DNA of 64,000 nucleotides from Cubamyces lactineus (taxonomy: Eukaryota > Basidiomycota > Agaricomycetes > Polyporales > Polyporaceae): positions 2,914,001-2,978,000 of the forward strand of contig JACDTU010000001.1 in NCBI GenBank assembly GCA_022376465.1. Direction: 5' to 3'. The notes below the pieces were generated by a model. It saw only the letters and a program-made list of their open reading frames with translations. It had not been told where the DNA came from and ran no database searches. Made by a program: the position numbers and the translations under genes. Below are positions 1-11,100 of this stretch, piece by piece; the first letter of the stretch is position 1, and the number at the start of each line of letters is the position of its first letter.

Positions 1-535
1 CCTTGCGGCCGTCGAGACGATCGTGACCTTCAAACTCGCATACCGCGCCGCCGTTGCACTCGGTGCTGTCCTCCTGCAGACGTCCCCAGCACGGGGACTC
101 GCCGGCGGCCGTATGGAGGCCTTCCTCCGCGCTATGCGCGAGGTGCGTTCACCGCCCTCCACATCGATATCATCCTATGTTTCCTTTTACTGACGACACG
201 ACCCTTGGCAGATCGAGCGGCATCCTCAAGTTCTGCACCTGCCCGCCCCGCACATCTGGCAGCTCACGCCGAGCCTCGCGCTCCCGGAAAACGATAGCGG
301 GTCGCCGTACGCCGTCGCGCCCTCCGCTATAGCGGCGGAGAAAGCTCAGGGCCCAGCGCAGTCGCTCGTAGTGACGCTCGAGCTGCATGTGCGGCGCGAC
401 CTCGAGGACGCGGAGGTGCTCCGACTGACACGCTGGGCGTGGGAGCGGTGTGTGCATGCGCTGCACTTTGGGACGAGGGGTGGCGAGGGGGGCGAGGGCG
501 AGGCGGAGGTGACGGTTGGGATCGTCAAGGGTTAA
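1..535 (+). CDS. CDF-type zinc transporter, C-terminal part (5' end outside window)
   Basis: Only the 3' end is present. The first exon is open from the left edge and is joined by a 69 bp intron (143-211, donor gtgcgt, branch site ctgac, acceptor cag) to a final exon ending in TAA. The partial product has 154 residues. It reads like the cytosolic C-terminal domain of fungal cation diffusion facilitators of the Msc2/Zrg17 group: a segment around FKLAYRAAVALGAVLLQTSP, then RHPQVLHLPAPHIWQLTPS and LVVTLELHVRRD. Family members move zinc from the cytosol into the ER or other organelles, and this domain helps dimerise the transporter. The membrane helices would lie upstream, so substrate and location are inferred from family resemblance only. 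Confidence 0.6.
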
Positions 536-1064
536 TTGGCCTCGCCTGCGCGTCCGTAGTGGAGAGCGGCGGTTGGAAGATCGTAGGGAAGTTATAATGG
601 GTTGCAGAGCCGTTGCGTGGGGGACATGCTGTTGAGGGTTAGATACCTGGCGATGGCGCTGCATAATCTGAAGCTTTTAGCTGTATACCGCCATGCATAT
701 GATCGGCATTATTATGTGATACCTTGCTCAGAGCTTGTGTGCTGTGGTGAAGGTGACAGCGCGAAGTACTAGCGTTGCGTCTACATGGCAATGACCGTGG
801 TTGAATTTCAACATACACTTGCCAGTGATGACCTTCAGAGGCAGGAAGAGGCAATCTCCTATCGTCTATCCGAGGATCCATTTCGATGCCTTCAACACGC
901 CTGCATATATCCAAGGTATAGTACTCGCAATGAACAGGTCAATAATGTCTTAGATTACGCCCTGTAATGCATACTACAGGTGCACAATCGCGTACATGTG
1001 ACAGTGCCAGTCATGGCCAGTCGTGATAAAAGGGAAAGCTTGGGCCCTTGTCTGCGTAGTGACT
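536..1064. other. Intergenic, convergent 3' ends
   Basis: Both flanking genes end here. I see only short open frames without splice logic and no convincing gene or repeat. Confidence 0.6.
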
Positions 1065-1677
1065 TCACGCTCTCGCCTTCCCTTTCTTCTTCGCCTTTCG
1101 CAATCCCGCCTCCCACCGCTTGTACGCGTCCTTGAACGCCCGCGTCTCGAAGTACTCCTTCGGGAACGCACATGCCTCCAGGAGGATCGGCGCGAGGTCA
1201 TGCGACGTGCAGAGCACAAAATCGCGCGCTTTGCCATTGTCAGCACTCCGTTTGGCTTCTCGTGCTGCGATTACTTGAGCGATCTTTTCCTCCAAGAACG
1301 CCGACAGAGTGAGCGAGCCCGCGGCTCCTGCGTCCGAGTTGGGCACATGCGCACCCCGATCGCCGTCCGCGTTGCGGAGTGTCTGGAGGGTGGAGGAGAG
1401 AGCCGTTTGGGCGTCCTGTTCTGTCAGATACGGAGGCCCTATGAAGTGGAGATGCACTGAAGTATTTAGACGTTCGGCTGCCGCACGGTTGGATGTGAAG
1501 GTGCGTAGGTCGTGACATAGGAATCCTAGATGTTGGCGGATATCCTCAGTGATGCCCAGTGGGGTGGCGGCCTGTAGGGCAGAGTATTGTGATCAGTAGG
1601 TGGTAGCCGTAAGTTTAAGGTTGTAGGCCGACATAACGGGCACATACCTTCTGCTCGACATTCTCTGAATGCGCCAT
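1065..1677 (-). CDS. Small unknown protein, 178 aa
   Basis: A two-exon gene: a short first exon encodes MAHSENVEQK, followed by a 76 bp intron (1572-1647, GTATGTG...CTACAG) and a 169-codon last exon. The join keeps the frame and gives a fungal-like start context. The protein has a region FLCHDLRTFTSNRAAAERLN, a middle helical stretch, a conserved-looking stretch FVLCTSHDLAPILLEACAFP and a Lys-rich tail (RKAKKKGKARA). I see no signal peptide or membrane segment and do not recognise the family. It is divergent from the PAP2 gene, with 415 bp between their start codons. Codon use fits the neighbouring genes, so it is probably real. Confidence 0.6.
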
Positions 1678-2092
1678 GCCGTCTGCGCTTGGTAGTGGAG
1701 GAGAAAGTAGGTGTAGCGAGTAGCCGGGTGGTGAATTGCTGTCGGGCCAGCAGGCCCACTGGTGATTAGAGTATCAGCTGGATTCCCACCACCATATGTC
1801 GCTGAATGTAGCCGATGGTTGACTACGTCTTGAGAATTATGCGCGGGCGGAACCGTACTCCGAGTGAGTCAACGAAGAGAAAAGCAGTATACGTGCACGA
1901 TCTCAAGAGGGCACAGTACTTCCGGGCGCCTCAAGTACACGGATGACGGGACGCGCGCCTAAGAGTGTCCTTCGGCCATCTATACTACCACTACTTCAGC
2001 GTTCAACGTTCAGCCCTAAGTACCGCAATACTTTCGCCTCTATATCAGGACGACAAAGAGCGGCGGCGCCCTCTATTTGTTGCATACCGAAG
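1678..2092. promoter_or_regulatory. Shared divergent promoter region
   Basis: This 415 bp lies between the divergent starts of the 178-residue protein and the PAP2 gene. A TATATC stretch at about 2040 lies about 50 bases before the PAP2 ATG. No other element can be supported by eye. Confidence 0.4.
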
Positions 2093-2795
2093 ATGAGTCA
2101 CGGCACAGAACGTACTGGCGAGACCATGCCATGGTGGCTCTACGCGCTCGACAAGGCATGCACCCTTCCTGCACTTTCACGCGCACGCACCAGAACATCC
2201 CTCCAGCTCATTTCGTAGACGAACGCGATAGTGACGACGCTGACGGCCTGTGTGCTCCTCTATACCCGCGCTGCAGGCGTCGCATACTTCACCGCCGGCG
2301 CGGTGCTCTGCTCGATCACCGTCAAGATCCTCAAACGGTGTCTTCGCCAGCCGCGCCCGGACGTGACGATCGTCGTGAACGGCCGGCGGAAGAAGAAGAA
2401 GACATATGGGTACGTTGTGTGCTCGTTTACGGCTATACGCAGTTTGGGTCACTGACTATACGGCTGGACACGATATGGTGGTTGACAGGATGCCAAGTAC
2501 ACACTCAGCAGTGATCACCTACTTCGCGACGTACATATCGCTCGCGTGCGCGTACCTCCCCATACACCCCTCATTCCCTGCCTCCCCGATACTGTCGCGC
2601 GTCCTACCTCCTTTGCTCGTCGTGCCCCTTGCTACGACAATAGCAGCGTCGCGCATATGGCTCGGGCATCATACCTGGCCACAAGTCGCCGCGGGCGTCA
2701 CGTACGGCCTGCTCTTCGCGCCAGTATGGTTCAAGCTCTGGACGGGCGGACTGAACGAGTATGGACGCGCCGTGGAGGATAGGTTTCCAATGTGA
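2093..2795 (+). CDS. PAP2-family phosphatase (dolichyldiphosphatase-like), 186 aa
   Basis: The three exons give a small multi-helix membrane protein with the three PAP2 motifs: KILKRCLRQPRPD (motif 1, K-x6-RP), MPSTHSA (motif 2, usually PSGH, here with Thr for Gly) and SRIWLGHHTWPQVAAG (motif 3, S-R-x5-H). PAP2 enzymes remove phosphate from lipid phosphates or diphosphates such as dolichyl diphosphate or phosphatidate, usually in ER membranes. The exact substrate is inferred. The first intron (2156-2218) has GC rather than GT at its 5' end (AAG|gcatgc...cgtag|ACG). Without removing it the frame meets a TAG at 2216, and the GT donors nearby shift the frame. The second intron is 2410-2488. The start could also be the in-frame ATG 11 codons later (MPWWLYALDK). 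Confidence 0.8.
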
Positions 2796-3454
2796 TGCCG
2801 CTCAAGGGGATTATTATATGTCGTGCGTGGGATCCCTTCATATACCTATGGGATCTAGCAATGCATGATGTCCCTGAAGGACAACGAGTTGGAACATGTC
2901 TAGACGGTGATCGATATCGGTGTTCGCGTTTTCCTCTAGGTGTCGTTTGAGAAATCAGACTATCGTGCAACGATGCACACGAATACCTGTGCATCATGTG
3001 CCAGCTTCAAGCTAATGAACGTACCCAGCTTGGGCATAGCTGTGGGTTCGAGCGACGGCTATCCAGTCGAGCGCGGCATTTTTGCAGGAAATATATGTCT
3101 TGAAGCTCCTCTTGTGGAGATGCGAAGTCGAATCTGGTCAGCAGCTTGACCCGAAAAATACAAGAGCAGTAACTTCAGTCTCTAGTGCACAATGCGTAGG
3201 GTCTGCTACCGGCCGAATAACTATCCGATAGTCTCAATACTTCGACATCCAGACCGATCTCGTATGCTCAGATCTGTCTCCCAGGGTCTCACTACAGGGC
3301 AGGAGGTCATAGGCGAACCTGTACAGACCACTGTTGATTTGTGAGCGGCGCCTTGGGAAACCGGCGGCGTTCGCATGCGCATAGGACACAAGAATGCATG
3401 CAGAGGCGCGATAGCAGGATTACACACAGAGAAAAGCATGATCATAGAAAGATA
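2796..3454. other. Intergenic, convergent 3' ends
   Basis: The region lies between the ends of the PAP2 and SURF6 genes. Only short unsupported open frames are seen. Confidence 0.6.
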
Positions 3455-5007
3455 CTACTTCTTTCCACCCGCCTTCCCCTTGTCCTTGCCTTTGCCCTTA
3501 CCAAACGACTTGCCCTCGAAGCCCGGCCGGCCCTTGTCCTTCGGCTTCGTCTTGAGGCCCTTCGCCTTATCCTTTCTCCGTTCCGCGCGTGCAGCAATAT
3601 TGTCTGCCCGCTTCTTCTGCCTTGCCGCCATCGTCGTCGCGACTTGTTCCTTCCGCTCGTCCCTGCAGCGTGAATTAGCATCCTGCACAGCGCAACCAGT
3701 AGCAGCGGAAACGCACCAAGCCTTCTTGCTCTTGAGCTTCGCCTTCTCCTTCCGCTTCACGGCCTTCTTCAGGCGCGTCTCGTCGTCGTGCACCTTCACA
3801 CCCTCGATGCGCGCGTTCGCCTTCTCCCACTTCTCGCGCTCCGCACGCGCGGCGCGTTCCTCCTCGGGCAGCGACGCGAGTTTCTCCTTGTGTGCAGCGA
3901 GCTGGGCGAGGGCCTGCGTTGGGTTCGACGCGGTCGTCGGGAAGTTCTTTTTGTGTTTCGCCGCGGCGGAGGACGATCCCGAGGCAAGTGCGGAGAACGT
4001 TACGGACGTGAACTTGGATGCGGGGTCTTGGCCTGGTGGAGGTGCTCCTGACTTGCTTGTCTCGGGCACCAGCAATTGAGTCTTCACGAGGAGTCCGTGG
4101 TGAGCTCATGGATTTTCTGCGCGTTTTGGGTAGGACGTACCTTCGTCTGAGGGCCCTTCTGCTGTTTCTCCTTTTCCTTGCCTTTATCCTTGCCCTTACC
4201 CCTGCGCTCCTCTTCGCGCCTGATCTTCTCCTTCGTCTCCTTCCGCCTCCGCTCGCGCATCGCGGCACGCTGCCGCCGACGCTCCTCCAGCAACTCGTCT
4301 CTGCTCCCTGGCTCCCCGCTCCCCTCTCCGGCTGACCGTCCCTTGCCCTTGTTACGCAGCTCCGTCATGCGCGCATGTAGCTTCTCGCGGAGGGCCTGGA
4401 TACCCCCGCTTTCAGGCATCGGGACTGGCGGGGCGTCCATGTCCATCGCGTCCCCGCCCTCGCTATGATCCTCGTCGTCAGACATGGGCGCATCGAGGTG
4501 CATGGCATCGTCTGAGTCGTCGTCCGAGTCGGATCCAGGCTCGTGCCGGGTTTTGCGCTTGCCTTTGGAGGATGCACGACTGGGCTGCTCCTCGCGCGCT
4601 GCGAGAGCCTCGTTCTGTATCTCGAGCACTGTTTTGTTGTTGGCGGGGTCGAGCTGCATGGATACATGTGTGAGCATTGCGTCCGTCACAGAGTCTGTCC
4701 GTTTGCAGGCAGAGGTGTGGAAGTACCTTGTCCTTCTTGGCCTTTTTGGAGGCCTCCTTGATAGCCTGCTTGGGCGCCTTCTGTTTCTTGCTGTTCTTCA
4801 TGTATTTCGACGCGATCTACAGTGCATAAACCAGGACGACATTTAACCTCGCTGTATATTGAACATAAGGGGACGTGGTTTATGTACCTGCTCATCAGCG
4901 TCATCCTGTACCAGATAGTACTTTGCGGGGATGAGCTTCAAGAGGGACTCGAACGCCTCATTGTGCTTCTCGAGCGATTCCTGGAGAACCGCCGTCGCTG
5001 TCGGCAT
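3455..5007 (-). CDS. rrp14: SURF6/Rrp14-family ribosome biogenesis protein, 431 aa
   Basis: Five exons, with introns 4817-4887, 4654-4726, 4082-4140 and 3663-3716, all GT-AG and frame-keeping. The N-terminus (MPTATAVLQESLEKHNEAFE, then LLKLIPAKYYL) is the usual start of the family. A Lys-rich stretch and an acidic low-complexity region follow. The two conserved basic helical blocks come next: RDELLEERRRQRAAMRERRR, and one containing REKWEKANARIEGVKVHDDE and TRLKKAVKRKEKAKLKSKKAW. The tail is very basic and Gly/Lys-rich (KGKGKDKGKAGGKK). Known SURF6/Rrp14 proteins act in the nucleolus in pre-rRNA processing and subunit assembly. The gene is divergent from PTPA, with 267 bp between start codons. 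The repetitive Lys/Arg/Glu composition also opens long meaningless frames on the other strand. Confidence 0.88.
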
Positions 5008-5274
5008 AGTGGTTGTACTAGATTAGTTGCAGGGCAGGTTTAAGACGCTGAGATTCCCAAGAGTCGAAGTACGAAGCGGAGAAGACGAGACCCCAGCTCG
5101 AGTAGGGAGCAGCAAGCAGTCGGCGGTGGCAAGGCAAGAAGGAAAACGGGTTCAACAAGCGCCCAAGTACTACCGATCACTCTTGCAGCGTGGGCGCCTA
5201 TACCCGCGCAGGTCCTCTGAGCGGTGGCTGATCAATGCTCTCGACTACCTTGCTTTCTACAATCACGACCGTCT
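5008..5274. promoter_or_regulatory. Divergent promoter region of SURF6 and PTPA
   Basis: This 267 bp separates the two start codons, so both promoters must fit or overlap here. No clear TATA box is seen. Confidence 0.4.
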
Positions 5275-6983
5275 ATGTCGGAACAAACAGCCACCTCGAT
5301 ACACATGGAGAATGCGGGTAGCGCTGATACCTCGTCTACTGGTGCTCCAGCCGCTTCACAAACAACAGAGCCTCAGGGCTTCATTCAACCCCGGAAGGTG
5401 ATCCTGACCAAGGAGCAGCTCGAGGCGTTCCAACAGTCGAAGACGCACGAGACCATCGTATCGTATATAAATGCGCTTAACGAGTGCGTGGTCGGCGTGA
5501 AGCTCACAGACGAGCTCGCCGTTTCTCCTGTACGTAAGTCTGCTTGGGCTACTTCCCCCTATGTCGCTTGCCGGACTGACCATGGCCTTTCGATCTATAC
5601 AACATATAACGCTTCTGCTTATACAACACGGGCGGGCGGGCGATTTCAGGAAGTGCAAGCCGTCCTTAATATCCTTGACCGAGTGGCGGAGACCGCTCGG
5701 GGTATTCCTCCGGTGGACAACAAGGCATCGCGCTTTGGCAACCCCGCGTTCCGAACGTTCTACGACAAGATCAACGAGGTGCGCAGATTCCACTCGGCTG
5801 TGCCTCCTCTATGCCTTGGCGCATATAGCTAACGCCAGTTCTTCAAGCTCGCACCCGAGCTACACCGCACGATCCCAGGCCTGCCTGAGGATGCGATCCC
5901 GGAAGTGAGCGTATACTTTGGCGAGGCATGGGGTAACCGGACCCGGATTGACTACGGCAGCGGCATGGAGCTCAACTTCTTGTGCTGGATGTACGTCCGC
6001 CTCGTTAGGTCACATGCAGCAGCGCTCACGAATGCATACATAGGATCTGTTTGGAGAGGCTCGGGGTGTTCAAGGAGAGCGACCACGTCGCGCTCGTGAT
6101 CAAGGTTTTCTGGAGGTAAGTCGCCCTTGGTTGATCAGAGAATGCTTGACATTACTGATGGACAGTATGTGTTGTTAGGTATATCGAAGTCATGCGAGTG
6201 TTGCAGTCGACGTACTGGCTCGAGCCTGCTGGGTCACACGGTGTGTGGGGCTTGGACGATTACCACTTCCTGCCGTTCTTGTGGGGTGCTGCTCAGCTTC
6301 GAGGTAAATCTCCTTCACGAAATTACCGGTACGACGTAGACTGATTTCGATGTTCGCACATAGGGCACAAGTACATTCGCCCCAAATCGATCCATGACAG
6401 CGACACAGTAGAAGAATTCTCCAAGCATTATATGTATCTCGCATGCATCAGGTTCATCAACTCAGTGCGTGCTCCACGCGACCCCTCACGCCTCGCGCGT
6501 CTCACAGCTCTCGCAGGTGAAGACGGCATCGCTACGATGGCACTCGCCCATGCTCGACGACATCTCCGCAGTAAGGCGTTCTCTTGCAGCCTCTTGCCGC
6601 TGACCTGTCCCACTCATTACTCTCCTCTTTTCCAGGTCAAGACCTGGGACAAGGTCAACTCAGGGCTCATCAAGATGTACCTCGCCGAGGTACTCGGCAA
6701 GCTCCCCGTCATGCAGCACTTCCTCTTCGGCTCGATCCTCGCCTGGGACGGCCCTCTCCCTGCCGCGCCCGCGGGCGCCCCGGGTCCGGACGACGCGCAC
6801 TGGGGCCATGCGCATGCGATGGGCGGCGACCTTGGTGGCGTTGGCCAGCGGGAGAACGGGTGGGGGGACTGCTGTGGGATTCCCGTGCCGTCGGCGTTTG
6901 CGGCGAAGGAGGCGGAGGCGAGGAAACGAGGCCCGGGCGTGCCATTGGCTGGACCTGGGATAAGACCGGTGCCGTTTGACTGA
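5275..6983 (+). CDS. PTPA: PTPA: protein phosphatase 2A activator (peptidyl-prolyl isomerase, Rrd type), 411 aa
   Basis: Eight exons with introns 5530-5649, 5779-5838, 5991-6043, 6116-6178, 6304-6363, 6465-6516 and 6571-6635. The spliced product follows the PTPA/Rrd family throughout: [80 protein letters not shown] and [20 protein letters not shown], ending with a hydrophilic Gly/Pro-rich tail. Family members refold or activate the PP2A catalytic subunit in the cytosol and nucleus. The conserved RIDYGSGHE-type loop reads GSGME here. I chose the ATG at 5275 over the in-frame ATG 51 bases upstream because the family N-terminus is short. The tail after the conserved ILAWDG motif is about 70 residues and of low complexity. 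Confidence 0.93.
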
Positions 6984-8188
6984 GCGGTGCGGTGCGAGGT
7001 GCAAGAGAGGGGTGTCGGCAAGGGGGAGGCTCGCATGTATACTGCGTTCTGCGGTGAGCCTCTTGGGTGTACGATATAGACGATCGGTATGGATGTCCAG
7101 GTCTGTATCGATGTTAGCATGCGCCAGGACTTGTAGACTCTACTTCTCTCTTTAAGCTGTTGTCCGACTTGGAATAGCGGACTGAATGGTCGAGAAGACT
7201 GCCCTGCTCGCGCTAGTCGGCACCGCTCGCTGCCTACTGTTAAGTACCTCGGAGCTTTAGACTAGGTACGTATAGGAGTTCGAGTTGCTCCTCTGAATCT
7301 ATAATCCAACGAAATCATTGGCTTTGGCTCTGCGACTCCTCACGATTTAGCATCGATCCACTCATAGTGATCTCGAAGGAACCTCGGTTGTATTGACCTT
7401 GACGAAAATTCGTGATATGGCTCCCCCCAGAACCGTACCAGACGTTGAATACACCGATCGCCACTCACCTACTACTACTACATAGGCGGCCGTCCAAATA
7501 CAGGCACAGTAGTCGTCCAGCGGGATTGGCGCCGAGCCCGATCACCGACGTCATATCGTCGATCTGCTATTCACCTGGCGTACATAGGACATCTTGTCTT
7601 TCGACCACTACTACCTTTCCGGCCACACCCATATGTCGCGTCTGCGCAATTTTAGGAGCCCCGCAACCCTCGACGCTGGTCTTAAGCCGGGTTGAACTTG
7701 ATGATCCGTGTAAGTAATAATTATTCTGTGGAACAATAAGTGCCGCGCGTATTGACTGTATGCGCCTGAGCACAGGAGAGGAGAGCTGTTTGATGGCTGT
7801 CTTGCATTGACGATGCTATTAGCAACGCGTGTTCCGCGGGTGTGAGCACTGTGCCCTCACTGACTGTGTAGTTGCAGGCTTGCAGCAATACGCTCAGACC
7901 CGGGTCCGAGAGAACCGGGGCGGGGCGTGGGAAAGATGTGATGGGGACAAAGAGGCACAAAGGGACCGACGATAGGCGCCTGGCGATGGGTCTATTGTGT
8001 GTGGGCGTGGGAAAGCGCGGGGAGACAATGGAGGGCGCCTAAATGCGCTATTGTGTTGTGAACCCGGAGCGCAAGAGGATTGTCTGCAACACAATTGACA
8101 AAAGCCATGGTCCACCCAAGCATGCGCCCTCCCCCGCCCTCTCCTCATCCACCATTCCTTCCTTTCGCCTTCACCTTCCGCATCCAAG
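6984..8188. other. Intergenic region before the ABC transporter
   Basis: About 1.2 kb holding the 3' flank of PTPA and the likely promoter of the ABC transporter. The stretch just before the ATG (8120-8185) is pyrimidine-rich, as is common before fungal starts. I see no supported gene. Confidence 0.5.
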
Positions 8189-11100
8189 ATGCGTCGTCCG
8201 ACGGACCTCTCCGTCCACACCGACATGACCACTTCGACGACCAGCACGACCCCCGACGCATCCTCACTTAACCTCCCCCCCACCCCCCGCTCTACTACCA
8301 CCCTCCACGTTTCTCCGGTCGAGTCGACAACGTCAATCCCGGAATGCCAAGCACCGCAGCCCTCACTGCGCCTCCTTTTTTCTCTCCTTTCACGCCGCGA
8401 CTTCTTTCTCCTCGTCCTCCCCGCGATCCTCACTTCCGTCTTCGCGGGTGGTGTCGCCCCGTTTATGACCTATGTCATCGGCCGTTCCTTTGATGCGTTT
8501 GCCGCGTTTCCTTCCAGTCCCAATCCTTCCGACGACGCCAAGCACCAACTCCTCCATGGTGTAGGCCTTGCTGCCATCGAACTGGTCGGCCTGGCCGTGG
8601 GCGTACTGGCGCTCAGTAGCTTGACGTCAAGTCTATGGATCTGGACTGGCGAGCGTAACCTCGTCGCCGTACGCAAACGCATCTACGCAGCGGTCACCCG
8701 CAAAGACATGGTATGGTTCGACACCAAGATGGGCTCAGAAGAGTCTGTACAGGCCGTCGAAGGCGACGGCCCTGTCGGCGCTGGTGGCCTTATGGCGAAC
8801 TTCGCTCGGTGAGTAACGTGCCTTGTATGTTTCCAACACAGATCTAACTCCTTGCAGGGAAACCGACGAGGTTCGAATGGCCTCCTCCCTTGCTGCAGGG
8901 ATGGTCATCCAGTACACCACCACTTTCATCACCTGCCTGATCCTCGCCTTTGTCTGGTCTTGGTCGCTTACCCTGGTCATCCTCTCTGCCGTCCCGGTCC
9001 TCATGATCATCCAGACGCTGTCGCAGGGCTTTGTGGGCCCGCGCTTGGCCGCTGAGCGCGCTCACAGCGCCTCAGCCGCAACGTTGATCGACCGTGCGGT
9101 TGCCGCCATTGCGACCGTGAAGGCCTTCAACGCGCAGATTCATGAACAGGAGCAGCTCGATTCAATGGTCGAGAAGATCCGGCAAGCGGCGGTCAAATGC
9201 CACGCAGTCTGGGGAATCAGCTCCGCTGCATCGCAGTTCGTCATGATGGCCATGTTCGTGCAGGCGTTCTGGTTTGGTGCAAAGCTCGTCCGAGATGGCT
9301 CCATCTCCCCGGGAACCGTCATGTCCGTGTTTTGGGCATGCCTCATCGCCACCAGCAACCTCCAGATGTGCATCCCTCAGCTGATTGTGCTCACGAAGGG
9401 CAAGTTCGCGATGGTCTCCCTGCTTACCCTCGCCCAGTCTCAATCACGCGAGCCGGTTCCCTATGGCGCGAACATGCTCTCTCCGATTGCCAAGTCCCGC
9501 CGCCCGTCGATGTTCCGCAAGATTCGGCCCCCGCACTGCCGTGGACATATCGAGCTCTGTGAAGTCACATTTGCGTACCCTTCCCGCCCGACAATGCCCG
9601 TACTGCAAGATATCTCGATCTTCCTCCCTCCGGGCGAGACGTCTTTCATCGTCGGCGGCTCGGGCTCTGGCAAGTCGACTCTGGCCCAGCTCCTCCTTCG
9701 GATGTACACGCCGCGCTCGGGCTCGATCGTCCTGGACGACCAAGACCTGTCGTATCTCGACGAGGAATTCACGCGGGCGCACATTGCCGCCGTCTCCCAG
9801 AACTGCATCCTGTTCGACATGAGCGTGCACGACAACGTCGCAATGGGGCTGGCCGGACCCGGAAGCAAGCGCCGCCCTGCAGACGTGACCCGCGAGGAGG
9901 TCATCGAGGTCTGCCGTGCAGCGCTCATGCACGAGTTCGTGCGCGACCTCCCAGACGGGTACGATACGCAGCTCGGGACGAATGGCGCCAACTTGTCCGG
10001 TGGTCAGAAGCAGCGGCTGGCGATTGCCCGTGCGCTCTTGCGCAACCCCACTGTCCTTATTCTTGGTACGCCACTTTTCATCCCCATCGTTAGCATTCAC
10101 TAATCATCTTGCAGACGAGGCGACGTCCGCGCTGGACGCGACCTCTCGCATCCTCGTATTCGAGGCAATCAAGCGCTGGCGCCGCAACATGACGACGATT
10201 GTCATTACGCACGACCTCTCCCAGATCGAATCCGAAGATTTTGTCTATGTCCTCAAGGACGGTTACCTGGTAGAGCAAGGATTTCGCCACGAGCTCGAGG
10301 CGTTCGACAGCGACTTCCGCCGCATGGCGCGCACTCAGTCCGCCGAGGGCGGGTTCAAGGAGAAGGAACTTTTTGACGAGGCCGACGATTACGCTGACTG
10401 CCCCCCCGTCGAGGCTATTCTCGAGAAGCAAGACGAGGCAAAGCAGGAGGCGCTGGAAGCGCTCGAGTTGAGCACTCGCGCGCTGAAACACCACAGCTTG
10501 GCTCCGTCGACGTTCCGCCCGCTGACCTTCGGCCACTGGATGCTCGACGCTATCGCGGAGCTCACCAAGGACGAGCCTGTCACCCCCGCGCTGGCTGCCC
10601 GCCGCCAGTCCCAGCACCGCATCAGCCGGTTTGTACCTGCAGATGCGTTCCCCCAGAGCACTCCTGAGCAGGAGAAGAAAATCCGGCGCAAGACGCTGCA
10701 CATCGACATCCCCTCGGTCACGGTGCCTCCCCCGCTGGCGACGGCGGCGAGCAACAACAGGCTGAGCCTGCAGTTTACCCCCTCGAGCCCCACCCTGTGC
10801 TATTACCCCTCCCCCAAGCAGTTCACGCCGAGTATGGTGGAGGATGACGACGACTTTGAGTCGGAGAAGGCGGCGATGCAGCGCACCGCGACAACCGCTA
10901 CTCAACGCCGCACGTACGAATCGCGCCGGCCGCGCCGCGGTGCGACTCTCTCTACGGTCATCGTGGAGAAGTCGGAAGTTCCTTCGTCCTCCCAGAATGG
11001 CGCTGCCCCCGTGCCTCAGGACGCGGAAGTGCCTTTCTTCGCCCTCGTCCGCGACATCTTCCCCACCATCCCCAACAAGTTCTTCCTGTTCTTCGGGCTC

